From assembly GCA_964497585.1 (NCBI GenBank), contig CAZCDS010000003.1, forward strand, positions 1 through 64,000: a stretch of 64,000 nt of DNA, in the 5' to 3' direction. Both the position numbers and the translations under genes were made by a program. Positions 25,796-35,103 of this stretch are shown here, in pieces. The DNA comes from CAZCDS01 sp964497585 (lineage in GTDB: Bacteria; Desulfobacterota; Desulfomonilia; Desulfomonilales; Desulfomonilaceae). The notes under the pieces are model-generated. The model saw nothing but the letters and a program-made list of their open reading frames with translations, was not told the origin of the DNA and did no database searches. The stretch's first letter is position 1; every line of letters starts with the position of its first letter.

Positions 25796-27016
25796 ATGCT
25801 CGACTTTGAAATTGAAGCCGATCACCATGCTCTGATTCGCGTGGTCGGTGTGGGGGGCGGAGGAGGAAACGCGGTCAACAATATGATCCGCACGGGCTTG
25901 ACCGGCGTCGAGTTCATCACGGCGAACACCGACGCTCAGTCACTGCGAGGCACGCTTGCGCAGGTGAAGCTTCAAATCGGCGGCCAACAAACCAAAGGCC
26001 TCGGCGCCGGCGCTGACCCTGAGGTGGGGAGAATCGCGGCCAATGAAGATTACGACAATATCCGAGATGCGGTGGAAGGCTCGGACATGGTCTTTATTAC
26101 CGCGGGGCTCGGTGGCGGAACGGGAACCGGAGCCGCTCCGATCGTGGCACGAATCGCCAAGCAGGAGGTGGGCGCCCTCACCGTGGCGGTCGTTACCAAG
26201 CCGTTCCTCTTCGAGGGAAAAAAGCGAATGCGCCAGGCCGAGGAGGGTATCGAGCAGCTCCGCAGAGAGGTTGACACGTTGATCGTTATCCCCAACCAGA
26301 AACTGCTCTCGCTGAAGAAGGACATCTCGTTCCTCGACGCCTTTAGAAAGGCTGACGACGTACTCCTTCAGGGAGTGAGAGGCATCGCAGATCTGGTGAC
26401 AGTCAACGGTCTGATAAACCTCGATTTTGCGGACGTCAAGACCGTCATGCAGGGCAAAGGGGTAGCTCTCATGGGTACCGGCTCTGCGCTGGGTGAGGGG
26501 CGTGTTGAAGAGGCCACCCGATTCGCCATCAACAGCCCCCTCCTGGAAGATATTTCCATCGCCGGGGCGCGCGGGGTGCTTATCAACATCACCGGCTCAT
26601 CCACCATGTCCCTGGCGGAGATCAACGACTCGGTCTCCATCATCCAGAATGAGGCCCATGACGACGCAAACATCATCTTCGGCGCGGTGATCGACGAAGA
26701 GATGGGCGAGGCCGTTAATGTGACCGTTATCGCCACGGGCTTCGGCAGGGAAGACCAGGCCCGGGGACGATTCGAGGAGCAGCGGGAACGGATCGCACCT
26801 CCCCCGCCCCAGGTCGTCTCGGAGCCGGAGGAACCCGACGCCTCAGGCGCGTGGACATACCAGCCGAAGGAACCCGAGGACATGCAGGTTCCCGCGTTCA
26901 TACGGCGCAGTCGAAGAGAAAGAAGCAGCAGACATCTCAACCTTGCGGATGATTATCCGGTCCAAACCGAAGAGGACCTTGATATCCCGACGTTCCTCCG
27001 CAAGCAGGCAGACTGA
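25796..27016 (+). CDS. ftsZ: Cell division GTPase FtsZ
   Basis: The tubulin-like GTPase that forms the division ring. The 406 residues show GVGGGGGNAVNNMI, NTDAQSL, the GTP signature GGGTGTG at about 106-112, the T7-loop region NLDFADVKTVM, a variable Pro/Glu-rich linker, and the conserved C-terminal peptide DLDIPTFLRK that binds FtsA and other partners. AAGGAGG stands 8 bases upstream of the ATG. This is the last recognised dcw gene; the following radical SAM gene starts 11 bases later and is probably on the same transcript. Confidence 0.98.
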   Translation: MLDFEIEADHHALIRVVGVGGGGGNAVNNMIRTGLTGVEFITANTDAQSLRGTLAQVKLQIGGQQTKGLGAGADPEVGRIAANEDYDNIRDAVEGSDMVFITAGLGGGTGTGAAPIVARIAKQEVGALTVAVVTKPFLFEGKKRMRQAEEGIEQLRREVDTLIVIPNQKLLSLKKDISFLDAFRKADDVLLQGVRGIADLVTVNGLINLDFADVKTVMQGKGVALMGTGSALGEGRVEEATRFAINSPLLEDISIAGARGVLINITGSSTMSLAEINDSVSIIQNEAHDDANIIFGAVIDEEMGEAVNVTVIATGFGREDQARGRFEEQRERIAPPPPQVVSEPEEPDASGAWTYQPKEPEDMQVPAFIRRSRRERSSRHLNLADDYPVQTEEDLDIPTFLRKQAD

Positions 27017-27027
27017 AGTCGCACACG

Positions 27028-28707
27028 ATGCCTAGAGCCGGGGAAGAGGGTGCGGTCCGCAAACCTCGTGGATCGTCCCTGCCCGTTGCGCTGGTCTACC
27101 CCAATGCTTACCGCGTTGGCATGGCCAACCTCGGCTTTCAGTTCCTCTACCGATTCCTCAACACGGATCCGAGATTCTCAGCGGAACGCTTCTTCTTTGA
27201 CCTTCGCGATACCAACCGAGGAGAGCCTCCCCCATCGCCCCTCTCGGAGGAGTCGGCACGGCCGCTTTCCGACTTCCCGATTGTCGCGTTCACTCTTCCC
27301 TTTGAGAATGACTACCCAGCGGTCCCTGCAGCGCTGACAGCCGCGGGGATTCCTCCGTTGCATCAAGACAGAGCGCAAGGACACCCACTCGTTATCGCAG
27401 GGGGTGTAGCCGTTTCGCTCAATCCCGAGTCCCTGGCGCCGTTTCTCGATGTGGTCTTCATCGGAGAGGTGCAGGAAGCCGAAGCTGGCCAGCTCTCGGA
27501 CTTCTTTTCACTCATCGCTGATGGTCTCCGCGCGTCCAGCGTCCGCTCAGCGGACAAAAAAGAGTTCCTCAAGGAGTTCGGACGCGCCCCGTCGGTCTAT
27601 ATTCCATCCGCCTATCATTGCGATTTCGACGAGGTGGGCCGTCTGAGGGCAATCCGGCCGGAATCAGGATTCCCCCGAACGGTAGTCGCGTCTAAGCGGC
27701 TGATCGATGATACACCGGTTCCTGTGTCCGTGCTCTTTTCTCCGGAAGCGGAATTCGGCGAGAGTCTCCTCATAGAGGCGAATCGTGGATGCGGAAGGGG
27801 ATGTCGATTCTGCGCGGCCGGGTGGATACATCGACCGCCGCGGTATATCGACTTCCGCCGAATGCGCAGCGAGATCGAGCGAGCGTTGAAAGAGGGACGG
27901 CCCGTCGGGCTCGTGGGCTCGGATCTCGCGCGTCACCCGGAGCTGGAGGAGATTCTCTCATTCATTGTTGAACGGGGCGGGCGGTTTTCGCTCTCTTCCA
28001 TCAGGCCGGAAGGATTGACCGAGCGCGTCGTCCGATTGCTCGCAGCGACCGGCCAGAAAACGGCGACTCTCGCGCCCGAAGTCGCGTCGGATCGGCTCAA
28101 GAAGGTAATCGGCAAAGATATTCCGGCGGAAAGGTTTTTCGAACTGGTCGAGAGGCTCGTGCGCGGGGGCATCCCCAACATCAGATTCTACTTCATGATC
28201 GGACTCCCCACGGAGACCGATGAGGACGTGCAGGAGACCGTGGAATTCATTCGTCAGTGCCGCGCGATCTTTCTCGAGGCATCCCGGCCGTTGAAACGCA
28301 TCGGCAGGATCGGTGTACAGGTCAATCCCTTCGTTCCGAAGCCCTGGACGCCTTTTCAGTGGGCCCCGATGGCATCCTCCAAAGTCCTTGACCGTCGCGC
28401 GGCAATACTCCGGCAAGGATTGAAGAAGCTGCCCAACGTGGTGCTCCGGACCGAATCGCCGAGAGAGGCATTGTACCAGGCCGTGCTCTCGCGAGGCGAC
28501 CGTCGGATCGCTCCCGTCGTCTCCCGGGTTGCCCAACAGCTCGGCCGCTGGTCCGGCGTCATGAGAAAAGCGCGCGTCGATCCCCATTTCTATGCCCTTC
28601 GCGAACGTCCGGCTGACGAGATCTTCCCCTGGGACCATATTGACCACGGGCTCTCAAGGAAGAGCCTGTACCGAGTGTACGCGGGGATAGTCGAAACTCC
28701 CGACTGA
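27028..28707 (+). CDS. B12-binding-like radical SAM protein
   Basis: A 559-residue radical SAM protein resembling the uncharacterised family TIGR03960. The first ~180 residues look like a cobalamin-binding-type Rossmann region (LPVALVYPNAYRVGMANLG is the typical opening). The radical SAM core has the [4Fe-4S] cluster cysteines at 255, 259 and 262 (CGRGCRFC), followed by SSIRPEGLTERVV and FYFMIGLPTETDEDVQET. Relatives are often encoded beside a DUF2344 protein and ribonuclease G/E; neither is seen here. It begins 11 bases after ftsZ and is likely co-transcribed with it. The substrate is unknown. Confidence 0.85.
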   Translation: MPRAGEEGAVRKPRGSSLPVALVYPNAYRVGMANLGFQFLYRFLNTDPRFSAERFFFDLRDTNRGEPPPSPLSEESARPLSDFPIVAFTLPFENDYPAVPAALTAAGIPPLHQDRAQGHPLVIAGGVAVSLNPESLAPFLDVVFIGEVQEAEAGQLSDFFSLIADGLRASSVRSADKKEFLKEFGRAPSVYIPSAYHCDFDEVGRLRAIRPESGFPRTVVASKRLIDDTPVPVSVLFSPEAEFGESLLIEANRGCGRGCRFCAAGWIHRPPRYIDFRRMRSEIERALKEGRPVGLVGSDLARHPELEEILSFIVERGGRFSLSSIRPEGLTERVVRLLAATGQKTATLAPEVASDRLKKVIGKDIPAERFFELVERLVRGGIPNIRFYFMIGLPTETDEDVQETVEFIRQCRAIFLEASRPLKRIGRIGVQVNPFVPKPWTPFQWAPMASSKVLDRRAAILRQGLKKLPNVVLRTESPREALYQAVLSRGDRRIAPVVSRVAQQLGRWSGVMRKARVDPHFYALRERPADEIFPWDHIDHGLSRKSLYRVYAGIVETPD

Positions 28708-28847
28708 TATCAACGGCCCATTAAACACGTGACATGCTATCGCTGTTTGATGTCCCCCTTCACCTTATCCCTCTACCTCTGGGACCGCGCTGACGTGATC
28801 GAGAATCCCACGTCTTGGGACGCATTTCAGTCTGTGCGAAACCGAAA

Positions 28848-28868
28848 AAGGCGGGCTTAGCCCGCCTT
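28848..28868 (-). terminator. Terminator of the VOC gene
   Basis: AAGGCGGGC-TTA-GCCCGCCTT makes a perfect 9-bp stem with a 3-base loop. On the minus strand it is followed by TTTTT, so it ends the VOC-domain gene; on the plus strand it may also stop read-through from the radical SAM gene. Confidence 0.85.
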
Positions 28869-28890
28869 CTATATCAGTATATTGACTTCC

Positions 28891-29391
28891 TTAACGTTCG
28901 ATGAGCTTGATCGTGATTCCGTTGGGATCCTTCAGAGACGCGCACGTGGTGCCCTCTTTCGTGGCACTGATTGCCGAGAGCTTGAGACCCTTGGCATGAT
29001 ATTGCTCGAGCTCGGACCGCAGATTCTTTACCGCGAAGCTCATGCCGGACACGCCGCCTACCACGGGGCCTGCCTCAGAAAAGCGGTTGTGGCAGATTTC
29101 CAGTTTGTAGGGAGTTCCCTTTCGCTCCATGCGGACCACGTCCAACGGGCCGGTGAGACCCGGAATCGATGTGAATCCAAGCTTCCGGTAAAAAGCGATT
29201 GTCTCTTCGGGTTTTGCTGTGGGAATAGCGATGGTGAGTGAACGATCTTTCTCTACCGACCTGCCATTACTCGAGGACTCAGCCTCCGTATTGTGGGCAA
29301 CCAAAACCGCAAACACCAGAAGGAACATAACGGAACATGTAAACCCAAGGAACAGCCGTCTCACGTGACCGGCAGGCAACCTCATTCGCAT
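28891..29391 (-). CDS. Exported VOC (glyoxalase/bleomycin-resistance fold) protein
   Basis: A 166-residue protein whose N-terminus looks like a signal peptide or membrane anchor (basic RMRLPAGHVRR, then a hydrophobic stretch to about residue 33). After this comes a VOC domain: LTIAIPTAKPEETIAFYRKLGF, VVRMERKGTPYKLEI, and the closing SLKDPNGITIKLIE. VOC proteins bind metals or small molecules in a beta-alpha-beta fold; the ligands here are not obvious and no reaction can be named. Most VOC proteins are cytoplasmic, so an exported one is uncommon. AGGAGG lies 4 bases from ATG 29391 and 10 from a second ATG at 29385. It is monocistronic, with a terminator downstream. Confidence 0.75.
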   Translation of the reverse strand: MRMRLPAGHVRRLFLGFTCSVMFLLVFAVLVAHNTEAESSSNGRSVEKDRSLTIAIPTAKPEETIAFYRKLGFTSIPGLTGPLDVVRMERKGTPYKLEICHNRFSEAGPVVGGVSGMSFAVKNLRSELEQYHAKGLKLSAISATKEGTTCASLKDPNGITIKLIER

Positions 29392-29871
29392 TCGACCTCC
29401 TCAACCACTGGCGGGGGTAAAAAGAGCTCAGTTCCCGTCCCCACGACCACTAAAATATACACAAAAATCGAAATAAAAGCAACCCTCAAGATTACTTTTC
29501 GCAGGCGCAACCTCACAAGAATTTCCAATCGGCTACAATCGGAAGTCTTTTCAAGGGGTGCCCTGACGGGACATCTTCCCGTTATCCGAATCCGGCGATA
29601 GAACTCCCCAGAAGTCGGAAAACTGCCACAAAGGCGTCCAGTTCGTCAAGGGGAAAAACGTGTCGAGACCGCAGGATACCGGAATCAACAGAGGATTACG
29701 TCCGGGAAGCTCAGTCTTACGAGAGCCTGGAGGTGTCGTGGTGTTTATCGCGGATTCAGTCCTCGCGAGCGACGTCTACCTTCAGGATCAGATCCTTTTG
29801 AGACACTGCCCGAAAACGCTTGGCGGAAATGTTCTTTGCTGCGACGGTTTTCAGAAGTCGCCAGACGCGCG
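29392..29871. other. 480-base region without a recognised gene
   Basis: An AT-rich patch at about 29440-29515 lies upstream of the VOC gene and probably holds its promoter (TATATT on the minus strand near 29455, with a weak TTGCTT 17 bases before it). The rest, to the stop of the zinc-ribbon gene, shows only short frames with no recognisable domain. Confidence 0.4.
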
Positions 29872-30162
29872 CTAGTCCTCCGTCTTCTGCGTGGGATCGA
29901 GTGGAGAAGTGGAAGTGTCCCACTCGCCGGACACATCCAGCTTTACACCGTCCTGGGCCATTTGGGCCATGTCCTGCAGGGAGACCATCTGGGTTTCATC
30001 CGAGTCGGTAACTCCTTCGGCCTCTTGTTGGTCCAAGGATATGCCGGCACCGCAGACAGGACACTTAGCAGTCCCGCAGGAAACGTCTTCGACGGAGGCT
30101 TTCAGGCTGGTACCACAGAGACACCGCCAGTTCATCAGGTCCGTTTTCACAGCTCCATCCAT
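29872..30162 (-). CDS. Small zinc-ribbon-like protein
   Basis: A 96-residue protein with two Cys pairs, CLCG near residue 14 and CPVCG near residue 34 plus a Cys between, spaced as in zinc-ribbon domains. The second half is acidic and probably disordered. I do not recognise a family. Its ATG (30162) overlaps the stop codon of the S41 protease by one base (TGATG), so the two are almost certainly translated together. A role as a regulator or partner of the protease is an inference from that coupling only. Confidence 0.65.
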   Translation of the reverse strand: MDGAVKTDLMNWRCLCGTSLKASVEDVSCGTAKCPVCGAGISLDQQEAEGVTDSDETQMVSLQDMAQMAQDGVKLDVSGEWDTSTSPLDPTQKTED

Positions 30163-31838
30163 CAGAATAATGTGGGAAAAGGCGACTTGACGGGCGATCG
30201 CCCGGTCACGATATACTTCAACGCTTTTGCGACAACACGGTCGTGTCTCACGTCCGAATCTCCGAGGCCGCGAGGTTTGACCCGACCGCTTCCCTCGTCA
30301 GAGTCTTGCACTTCGATATCCGGCTTGATTCCCTTGCCGTCTATATCCACACCCTCTGGAGTATAGTAATGGGCCGTCGTCAGCCTCAAGGCTCTTCCTT
30401 CTCCCAGGAGGAAGACCCCCTGGACCGATGCTTTCCCAAAGCTGTGCTCTCCCATGACGACCACGTCCGGTCTCTGCCGCAATGCCGCAGTAAGGATTTC
30501 CGATCCGCTAGCCGTCCCCCTGTTGATTAGCACGACCGTAGGTACCTGAGGAAAGGTGCGGTTACGTTTTGCCCTGAACTCTCTATTGATCCTCTGCAGC
30601 CTGCCCTTCACCACGGTAATCGTTTTAGAGGAGAGGAGGAGATCAGCCACCTTGATCGCCTCATCGAAAAGGCCCCCTGGATTGGAACGCAAGTCAAGTA
30701 TCAGGCCCTTCAGCCCACCGGGAGTGTCTCTGAACAGCCTGCGGAGGGCTCTCCTTACGGCCTTGGCGGTACCGGTCTGGAAATTGATGATCCTCAGGTA
30801 GCCCACGTTTCCGCCGAGTTTCTCATACCGTACCGGCGGAATGCGAATGACCCGACGCCTCAGGGTCACCTGTCGCGTCACGCCCTTGTCCCTGGATTCT
30901 ATGGTCAAACGGATCCTGGAGCCGGACGGTCCTCTTACTTTACTAAGAACTTCCAGCAGTGGCAAACCATGAATCGGTTCACCGTCGATTGCCAGAACCT
31001 TGTCCCCCGTCTTGATGCCGGCCCTGAACGCAGGCGAGCCGTCCAATGCCGAGATAACGACATAGTCACCGTGCTTCGCGCCGACCACCATGCCAATTCC
31101 GCCGAACCTGCCCGAAGTACTGATCTTGAGTTCCTTGACCATATTAGCATCCATCAGGGCCGAGTTCGGGTCCAGGTTTCTCAACAGGATCTTCATCGCG
31201 CGGATGAGGACTTGTTTCATCTTTCGGTTGCTGCACGTGGAAACGGAATGGATCGCGTCCAGGAAGCATCGCGCGGGCTCATCGTCACAACCGGCCAGGG
31301 GCCTCACTCCTTCCATGCACTGGGGAAGCGTCATCAAGGCCAACTCCTCGAGCGTCCTGTCGAATTCGCGCTTCTCCGCAAAATTGCCGGCATAGTGGCT
31401 GTCAATCATCTCAATGATCGTGGAAAAAAGGTGTGTGGCGTCTTCCGGATATGATCGCCGTTGATGCTGAAACGCGAGATCTCGAGCACGCGTCAAAGAC
31501 GCGCTCCTGCTCTCTGATCCTGGGCCGCCCAGTTTCCCATCCTGAGGCCGAGCCGGCGCACTCGCTGACGCCATGACCGCCAGAACCAGCGGTATCGCCA
31601 AGATGGCCCGAACCGAAAAGAGGATTCCCGGTCCGATTGATTCCGTCTGTCTCCGGGCGTTCAGGGCTGGGATCTTGGGAGTCAACTCAACCTCTTGCGC
31701 GACATTCCGTGGCTGCGCTCGCCTGTTGATCGCATGAACGGTTCGGAGCGACAGGGGATTCCTCCAGGCCCCACGGACTCTCCAGGTTGCAGGCACCCTC
31801 ATCTCCCGCGGGACATGGGATCGTGCCTTCCGGTCCAT
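30162..31838 (-). CDS. S41 family C-terminal processing protease
   Basis: A periplasmic or membrane-bound serine protease of the CtpA/Prc type. After an N-terminal tail, a hydrophobic segment (ILAIPLVLAVMASASAPA) serves as signal or anchor. Then come a helical domain with LDPNSALMD, a PDZ domain (FGGIGMVVG...GDYVVISALDGSPAFRAGIKTGDKVLAIDG), and the protease core with NVGYLRI, DLRSNPGG, the nucleophile Ser in GTASGSEI and the Lys of GKASVQGV, which form the Ser-Lys dyad. The ATG at 31838 is a guess: the frame stays open to a TTG at 31910, and the residues before the hydrophobic segment have no family support. It overlaps the zinc-ribbon gene by one base. Confidence 0.88.
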   Translation of the reverse strand: MDRKARSHVPREMRVPATWRVRGAWRNPLSLRTVHAINRRAQPRNVAQEVELTPKIPALNARRQTESIGPGILFSVRAILAIPLVLAVMASASAPARPQDGKLGGPGSESRSASLTRARDLAFQHQRRSYPEDATHLFSTIIEMIDSHYAGNFAEKREFDRTLEELALMTLPQCMEGVRPLAGCDDEPARCFLDAIHSVSTCSNRKMKQVLIRAMKILLRNLDPNSALMDANMVKELKISTSGRFGGIGMVVGAKHGDYVVISALDGSPAFRAGIKTGDKVLAIDGEPIHGLPLLEVLSKVRGPSGSRIRLTIESRDKGVTRQVTLRRRVIRIPPVRYEKLGGNVGYLRIINFQTGTAKAVRRALRRLFRDTPGGLKGLILDLRSNPGGLFDEAIKVADLLLSSKTITVVKGRLQRINREFRAKRNRTFPQVPTVVLINRGTASGSEILTAALRQRPDVVVMGEHSFGKASVQGVFLLGEGRALRLTTAHYYTPEGVDIDGKGIKPDIEVQDSDEGSGRVKPRGLGDSDVRHDRVVAKALKYIVTGRSPVKSPFPTLF

Positions 31839-32343
31839 CGGAGCCGATATGACGCGATCGGCCCCCTCGGTTCGATGATGACACGGGCTCTTCTCCGGAT
31901 CAACCTTCAAAACGATTCGGAAAGTCTTGCTGACTGTGTCGGATTGTCAATTCCACATCCTCCCCGACCAACGCGACCGCCATCTTTTCCTTTATTGCTT
32001 CGGGTATCCATGGTATTTTGGGCAGTCTCGATAAAGCAAGGGGGAGCGGATTGGCGGCCAAAGCTCACGTGGCCTCAGTCGATCTCGGGGTCGCCAAATG
32101 CCTTGTCGATCCCCCCCCGCACGGAATCTCGTTTGTCACCCCTTCCCAAGGTCTGGTCCCCCGGATTCGGGCGGCCCTGAGCAGAGAAAGCTTACCCGAG
32201 GGTTGTGACTTCCTAGAGAAAGGTATCGATTTGTTTTTGTATCGCATCCAAGGTCATTCCGTACTGAAACCAAATTCGAGTGATTGCTTCGTGGGCACCA
32301 TTACCACGAAAAAGGGGGTGAGGGTGAGGAATCAGAGGAAATA
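31839..32343. other. Divergent intergenic region upstream of the histidine kinase
   Basis: About 500 bases between two divergent genes. A plus-strand frame 32018-32344 (108 codons) overlaps the kinase start by one base but has no recognisable domain; it may be a leader or spurious. The kinase ribosome binding site GAGGAAATA ends this region. I see no clear promoter. Confidence 0.4.
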
Positions 32344-35031
32344 ATGAACGGTGTCAAATCCGGTTCCCCGGCCGGGCGCGATGCGAATTTCGACGAAGCT
32401 GACGCTCGATACAGGATTCTGTATGATTCCGCCCCCCTGGGGATTTTCACGTACTCCAGGGACGGGTACGTCCTCGAAGCCAACCAGTTCCTTTTGAACC
32501 TTCTCGGGTCTCCTTCTCTCGAGGCCACGAGAAAAGTCAATCTGTTCACCTTCGAAAATCTCAGGAAGGCGGGCGTGTCCTCCATGCTCGTCAAAACCTT
32601 GGAAACGGGCCAACCGCAGCAGCTCAGAACCGAATACACCTCCAAGTGGGGCAAGTCGTCCGAGTTGAATCTCGTGGCCTACCCCCTGTCTGAGGACAAA
32701 TCGGCTCCTGACAAGGGTATCGTGATCGTCCACGACACAACTCCCATCCGCAGGATCAAGGACGATCTCGTCGCGAGCGAGCAGCGGTTCCGTCTCCTGG
32801 CCGAGAATACCCCGTCGGCAATAGGACTCATTGAGCGCGATGGGGCGCTGAGCTTTGTGAATCCGGCCTTCGTGGCCATGTTCGGATACGCGTCGCAGGA
32901 GATTCCCTCCTTTGAGAGTTGGCTCCAGGTCGCTGTGCCGGATGAGAAAAGTCGTCAGAGGCTCCGGGATGCTGTGCAATTCGACGAGCCCGAGGTTAGC
33001 GACGCTCACAAAATGTACCTCTTTGTCCAGGAAAAGGATGGGTCGTCGCACACGGTTCTCTTCAGGATGTCGCCGATTGACCGCGACAGGAAACTGATCG
33101 CGTTCGAGAATGTTGCCGGCTTGATCTCCGCATGGGAGGAACTGAGGCCCGCTGACCGCAAGATACAGAATCTTGTGGACAATCTGACCGACATCGTCTT
33201 CGTTCTCGACCTGGACGGCACCATCCTGAGCATCAACCAGGCCGGCGCGCGGTCACTCGGGTACGAGCCGGAGGAGATTACCGGACTTCCCATCGCTACA
33301 ATCATCCCCGAATCGGTCCACAAGCACATACCCGGAAGCATGAAGCGGATCAGAGAAGAAGGATTCGCCGAAGGCCTCTCTATGTACCTGGGGAAGAACG
33401 GATCGATCCACTACCTCGAATATCGAACAAAGCGTGTCAAGGGTGACAAACATGCAGACCATATCGTCGGTGTGGCTCGTGACGTCAGCCGACGCATCGT
33501 CGCGGAAAAGGCGCTCACAGAGTCCGAACAGAAATTCCAGATCCTTGTGGAACGAGCCCATGACGGCATTGTCGCGGTAGACACTGAGGCCTACATACAG
33601 TTTGCCAACCCGAGAATGAAGGAAATCCTTGTGGATTCCAATCCTGAGGGAAAATCTATCTTCTCGTACTTCGACGAAGAGAACGCCCAAATACTGAGGG
33701 AAAACCTGGAAATTAGAGAAAAGGGCGGGAGTTCCACGTACTACGTTACGATCACCGATCGTGAGTCAAATCGGCATGAGATGGTCGTTAGCGGAACCCC
33801 GTACTTCGATGCCCGGGGCAAGAGACAGGGTGCCATCGGTATCTACACCGACATCAGCGAACTTAAAAAACTGGAAGCAAAACTCCTTCAGTCCCAGAAA
33901 ATGGAGGCCATCGGCACGCTCGCCGGAGGCATCGCCCACGATTTCAACAATATCCTGAGCGGCGTGCTCGGATATGCGTCCCTTTTGAAAAAGCAGGTCG
34001 CTCCCGATTCTCCCACCGGCCGATATGCGGATATGATTGAAAAGAGCGCGGAACGAGGAGCCGCGCTCGCGGGACAGCTCCTCGGATTTGCCCGCAAGGG
34101 ACGGCAAGTCCTCGAAGAGGTGAATGTCCACGAAATCATTGAGGATGTCGTTCATATCTTCAGACGAACTCTCGATCGGAAAATAACCGTTCTCACTCGC
34201 AAGTCCGCTGCGACAAGTGTCATCGAAGGAGATCCCGGCCAGATCCAGCAACTCCTGATGAACCTGGGAATCAACGCGAACGACGCCATGCCGCATGGCG
34301 GCACCCTTCTTATCTCAACCGAGCAGATCGACGCAGACGCGAACTTCTGTCGACGCCATGGCGGACTGACGCCCGGGCCGTACCTCCAACTGACCGTGGA
34401 GGACAACGGCGAAGGAATGGAAGAGGAAGTAAAGCTCCGACTCTTCGAGCCCTTTTTCACGACCAAGGAAGAGGGTAAGGGAACAGGCCTGGGGCTCTCC
34501 ATGGTATACGGCACGGTCAAGAGTCACGGCGGACACATTCGGGTCTATTCCGAACGGGGGGTCGGTTCCACGTTCATTGTTCTGCTGCCGCTCAAGACAT
34601 CGGCCGCCCAAATCAAATCGGAGCAAGACACGACCCGTTTCTCCTCCAGCACCGGCACCGTGCTGATTGTCGACGACGAAGAGGTGGTGAGGGAGTTGCT
34701 CGTGGACATGCTCAGCGAACTCGGTTTTCAAACTGTCGTGGCAAGTGACGGACTCGAAGGCGTTCGGGTCTACCGCCAACGGCATCAGGAAATTGATGTG
34801 GTGATCCTCGACATGGTCATGCCGGAACTGAGCGGGCGAGAGGCTTTCCGAGCGATGAAAGAGATCAATTCAGACCTCAAAGCCATCCTCTCTACAGGAT
34901 TCAGCAGAAACGGCGCGGTCCAGGCGACCATGGAAGAGGGTATCCTCGGCTTTATTCAAAAGCCCTACACGCTCGATCAATTGTCTCAGGCAATATCCCA
35001 GGTCTTCCCCCCAGAGGAAAGCACGGCATGA
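32344..35031 (+). CDS. Hybrid sensor histidine kinase with four PAS domains and a receiver
   Basis: An 895-residue signalling protein with no membrane segment, so it probably senses a cytoplasmic cue. Four PAS domains occupy roughly residues 20-140, 150-270, 285-400 and 405-520. The phospho-accepting His532 lies in GGIAHDFNNIL, the box typical of large Desulfobacterota hybrid kinases. The ATPase part has NLGINANDAM, VEDNGEGM and FFTTKEEGKGTGLGLS. The receiver domain follows with VDDEE, the phosphorylated Asp823 in VILDMVMPE, and the Lys in QKPY. ATG 32344 is chosen over the upstream 32284 because GAGGA lies directly in front of it. No response regulator gene is adjacent; signal and output are unknown. 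Confidence 0.92.
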   Translation: MNGVKSGSPAGRDANFDEADARYRILYDSAPLGIFTYSRDGYVLEANQFLLNLLGSPSLEATRKVNLFTFENLRKAGVSSMLVKTLETGQPQQLRTEYTSKWGKSSELNLVAYPLSEDKSAPDKGIVIVHDTTPIRRIKDDLVASEQRFRLLAENTPSAIGLIERDGALSFVNPAFVAMFGYASQEIPSFESWLQVAVPDEKSRQRLRDAVQFDEPEVSDAHKMYLFVQEKDGSSHTVLFRMSPIDRDRKLIAFENVAGLISAWEELRPADRKIQNLVDNLTDIVFVLDLDGTILSINQAGARSLGYEPEEITGLPIATIIPESVHKHIPGSMKRIREEGFAEGLSMYLGKNGSIHYLEYRTKRVKGDKHADHIVGVARDVSRRIVAEKALTESEQKFQILVERAHDGIVAVDTEAYIQFANPRMKEILVDSNPEGKSIFSYFDEENAQILRENLEIREKGGSSTYYVTITDRESNRHEMVVSGTPYFDARGKRQGAIGIYTDISELKKLEAKLLQSQKMEAIGTLAGGIAHDFNNILSGVLGYASLLKKQVAPDSPTGRYADMIEKSAERGAALAGQLLGFARKGRQVLEEVNVHEIIEDVVHIFRRTLDRKITVLTRKSAATSVIEGDPGQIQQLLMNLGINANDAMPHGGTLLISTEQIDADANFCRRHGGLTPGPYLQLTVEDNGEGMEEEVKLRLFEPFFTTKEEGKGTGLGLSMVYGTVKSHGGHIRVYSERGVGSTFIVLLPLKTSAAQIKSEQDTTRFSSSTGTVLIVDDEEVVRELLVDMLSELGFQTVVASDGLEGVRVYRQRHQEIDVVILDMVMPELSGREAFRAMKEINSDLKAILSTGFSRNGAVQATMEEGILGFIQKPYTLDQLSQAISQVFPPEESTA

Positions 35032-35103
35032 TTTGGATCAGTGAGCATCCTTAGGAGTAGAATTCTCCCTCGCCCCCGCACACCTCCGTCTCCCCGCTTC
35101 TCA

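Noticed and set aside
28707..28890. Small RNA gene between the radical SAM and VOC genes
   Set aside because: The only structure is the terminator at 28848-28868 with its U-tract on the minus strand; no promoter is seen.
32018..32344. Possible 108-residue protein before the histidine kinase
   Set aside because: No domain, weak start, and overlap with the kinase start; kept only as part of the intergenic note.
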